Source: an uncultured Burkholderiales bacterium (GTDB taxonomy: Bacteria > Pseudomonadota > Gammaproteobacteria > Burkholderiales > Burkholderiaceae_E). Taken from it: 6,723 nucleotides of DNA. The notes under the pieces were generated by a model. It was given only the letters and a program-made list of their open reading frames with translations, was not told the DNA's origin and searched no databases. A program made the translations under genes and the position numbers. The DNA lies in NCBI GenBank assembly GCA_903898725.1, contig CAIUGQ010000443.1:1-6723 (forward strand). The letters are read 5' to 3'. This document shows, one piece after another, positions 6,347-6,723 of the stretch; position 1 is the first letter of the stretch; each line of letters begins with the position of its first letter.

Positions 6347-6378
6347 GCCCCAGCAGCACGCGACAGAGAGCCCCGATC

Positions 6379-6723
6379 GTGACGAAAATCAGTCTGCCCG
6401 ATGGTTCGGTTCGAGAGTTTTCGGCGCCGCCCACGGTCGCCGAGGTAGCGGCCTCGATCGGGCCGGGCCTGGCCAAGGCGGCACTCGCCGGCCGGGTCGA
6501 CGGCACGCTCGTCGACACCTCGCACCGCATCGAGCGCGATGCGCAGCTCGCCATCGTGACCGACAAGGATCCGGACGGCCTCGAGGTGATCCGCCACTCG
6601 ACGGCCCACCTGCTCGCGTACGCGGTGAAGGAACTCTTCCCCGATGCGCAGGTGACCATCGGCCCGGTCATCGACAACGGCTTCTACTACGATTTCTCGT
6701 ACAAGCGCCCGTTCACGCCCGAG
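6379..6723 (+). CDS. thrS: Threonyl-tRNA synthetase, N-terminal part, cut by window end
   Basis: The 115 visible codons start at GTG 6379 and run off the right edge; the full protein is usually about 640 residues. It charges tRNA-Thr with threonine in the cytoplasm. Residues 1-61 are the TGS domain (ISLPDGSVREF near the start). The editing domain then begins, with the motif HSTAH giving H73 and H77 at the same positions as the editing-site histidines of E. coli ThrRS. The segment IGPVIDNGFYYDF (94-106) is also typical. The GTG start is supported by the family N-terminus and by the purine stretch AGAGAG (6365-6370) 8 bases upstream. A threonine-rich leader peptide and attenuator precede it. 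In related genomes infC, rpmI and rplT normally follow. Confidence 0.97.
   Translation, partial: MTKISLPDGSVREFSAPPTVAEVAASIGPGLAKAALAGRVDGTLVDTSHRIERDAQLAIVTDKDPDGLEVIRHSTAHLLAYAVKELFPDAQVTIGPVIDNGFYYDFSYKRPFTPE

Noticed and set aside
6186..6378. T-box or metabolite riboswitch upstream of thrS
   Set aside because: No T-box conserved sequence is present, and T-boxes are a Gram-positive feature. The Thr-rich ORF plus alternative stems explain the leader better.
6091..6609. 172-codon minus-strand frame across tRNA-Val and thrS
   Set aside because: It ends in GAIGFEPTTPT-like sequence, a known false protein produced by translating the antisense of tRNA genes; the rest is antisense to thrS.

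Overview
The window is very GC-rich and looks like the chromosome of a betaproteobacterium, most likely Burkholderiales. The grounds are a DUF1631 protein, the order tRNA-Val(GAC) followed by thrS, and a proteobacterial-type diacylglycerol kinase. This placement is inferred from gene content and synteny; no search was run. There is no sign of a mobile element, CRISPR array or recent transfer.

Layout. Positions 2-2590 (+) hold the 3' part of a DUF1631 gene whose start lies left of the window. It has a repetitive Pro-Val-Glu segment at the left edge and a long disordered middle with a DDLR tandem repeat. It converges on an iron(III)-type ABC transporter ATPase (fbpC-like, 2639-3802, -). A divergent promoter region with a Fur-box-like sequence separates that gene from a fused two-domain permease (fbpB-like, 3924-5525, +). 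Two tiny upstream ORFs are chained to the permease by ATGA overlaps. The permease converges on dgkA (5586-6011, -), with a strong GC hairpin between them. On the right are a tRNA-Val(GAC) gene with a good promoter, a 193-base leader, and the first 115 codons of thrS (6379 to the window end).

The most interesting element is the leader between tRNA-Val and thrS. It contains a 17-codon ORF with a GTG start (6227-6280), a well-placed Shine-Dalgarno sequence and five threonine codons. Its second half forms one side of a 17-bp hairpin (6253-6300). The other side of that hairpin can instead pair over 14 bp with the intrinsic terminator (6317-6346) just ahead of thrS. These parts match a classical ribosome-mediated attenuator in which threonine shortage would raise threonyl-tRNA synthetase. 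I know of such attenuators for thrABC and pheST in enterobacteria, but not for thrS in betaproteobacteria, so this may be undescribed.

Functional links: fbpC and fbpB would encode the ATPase and membrane parts of one ferric-iron importer, probably Fur-repressed; no periplasmic binding protein gene is in view. tRNA-Val, the leader peptide and thrS probably share a transcript.
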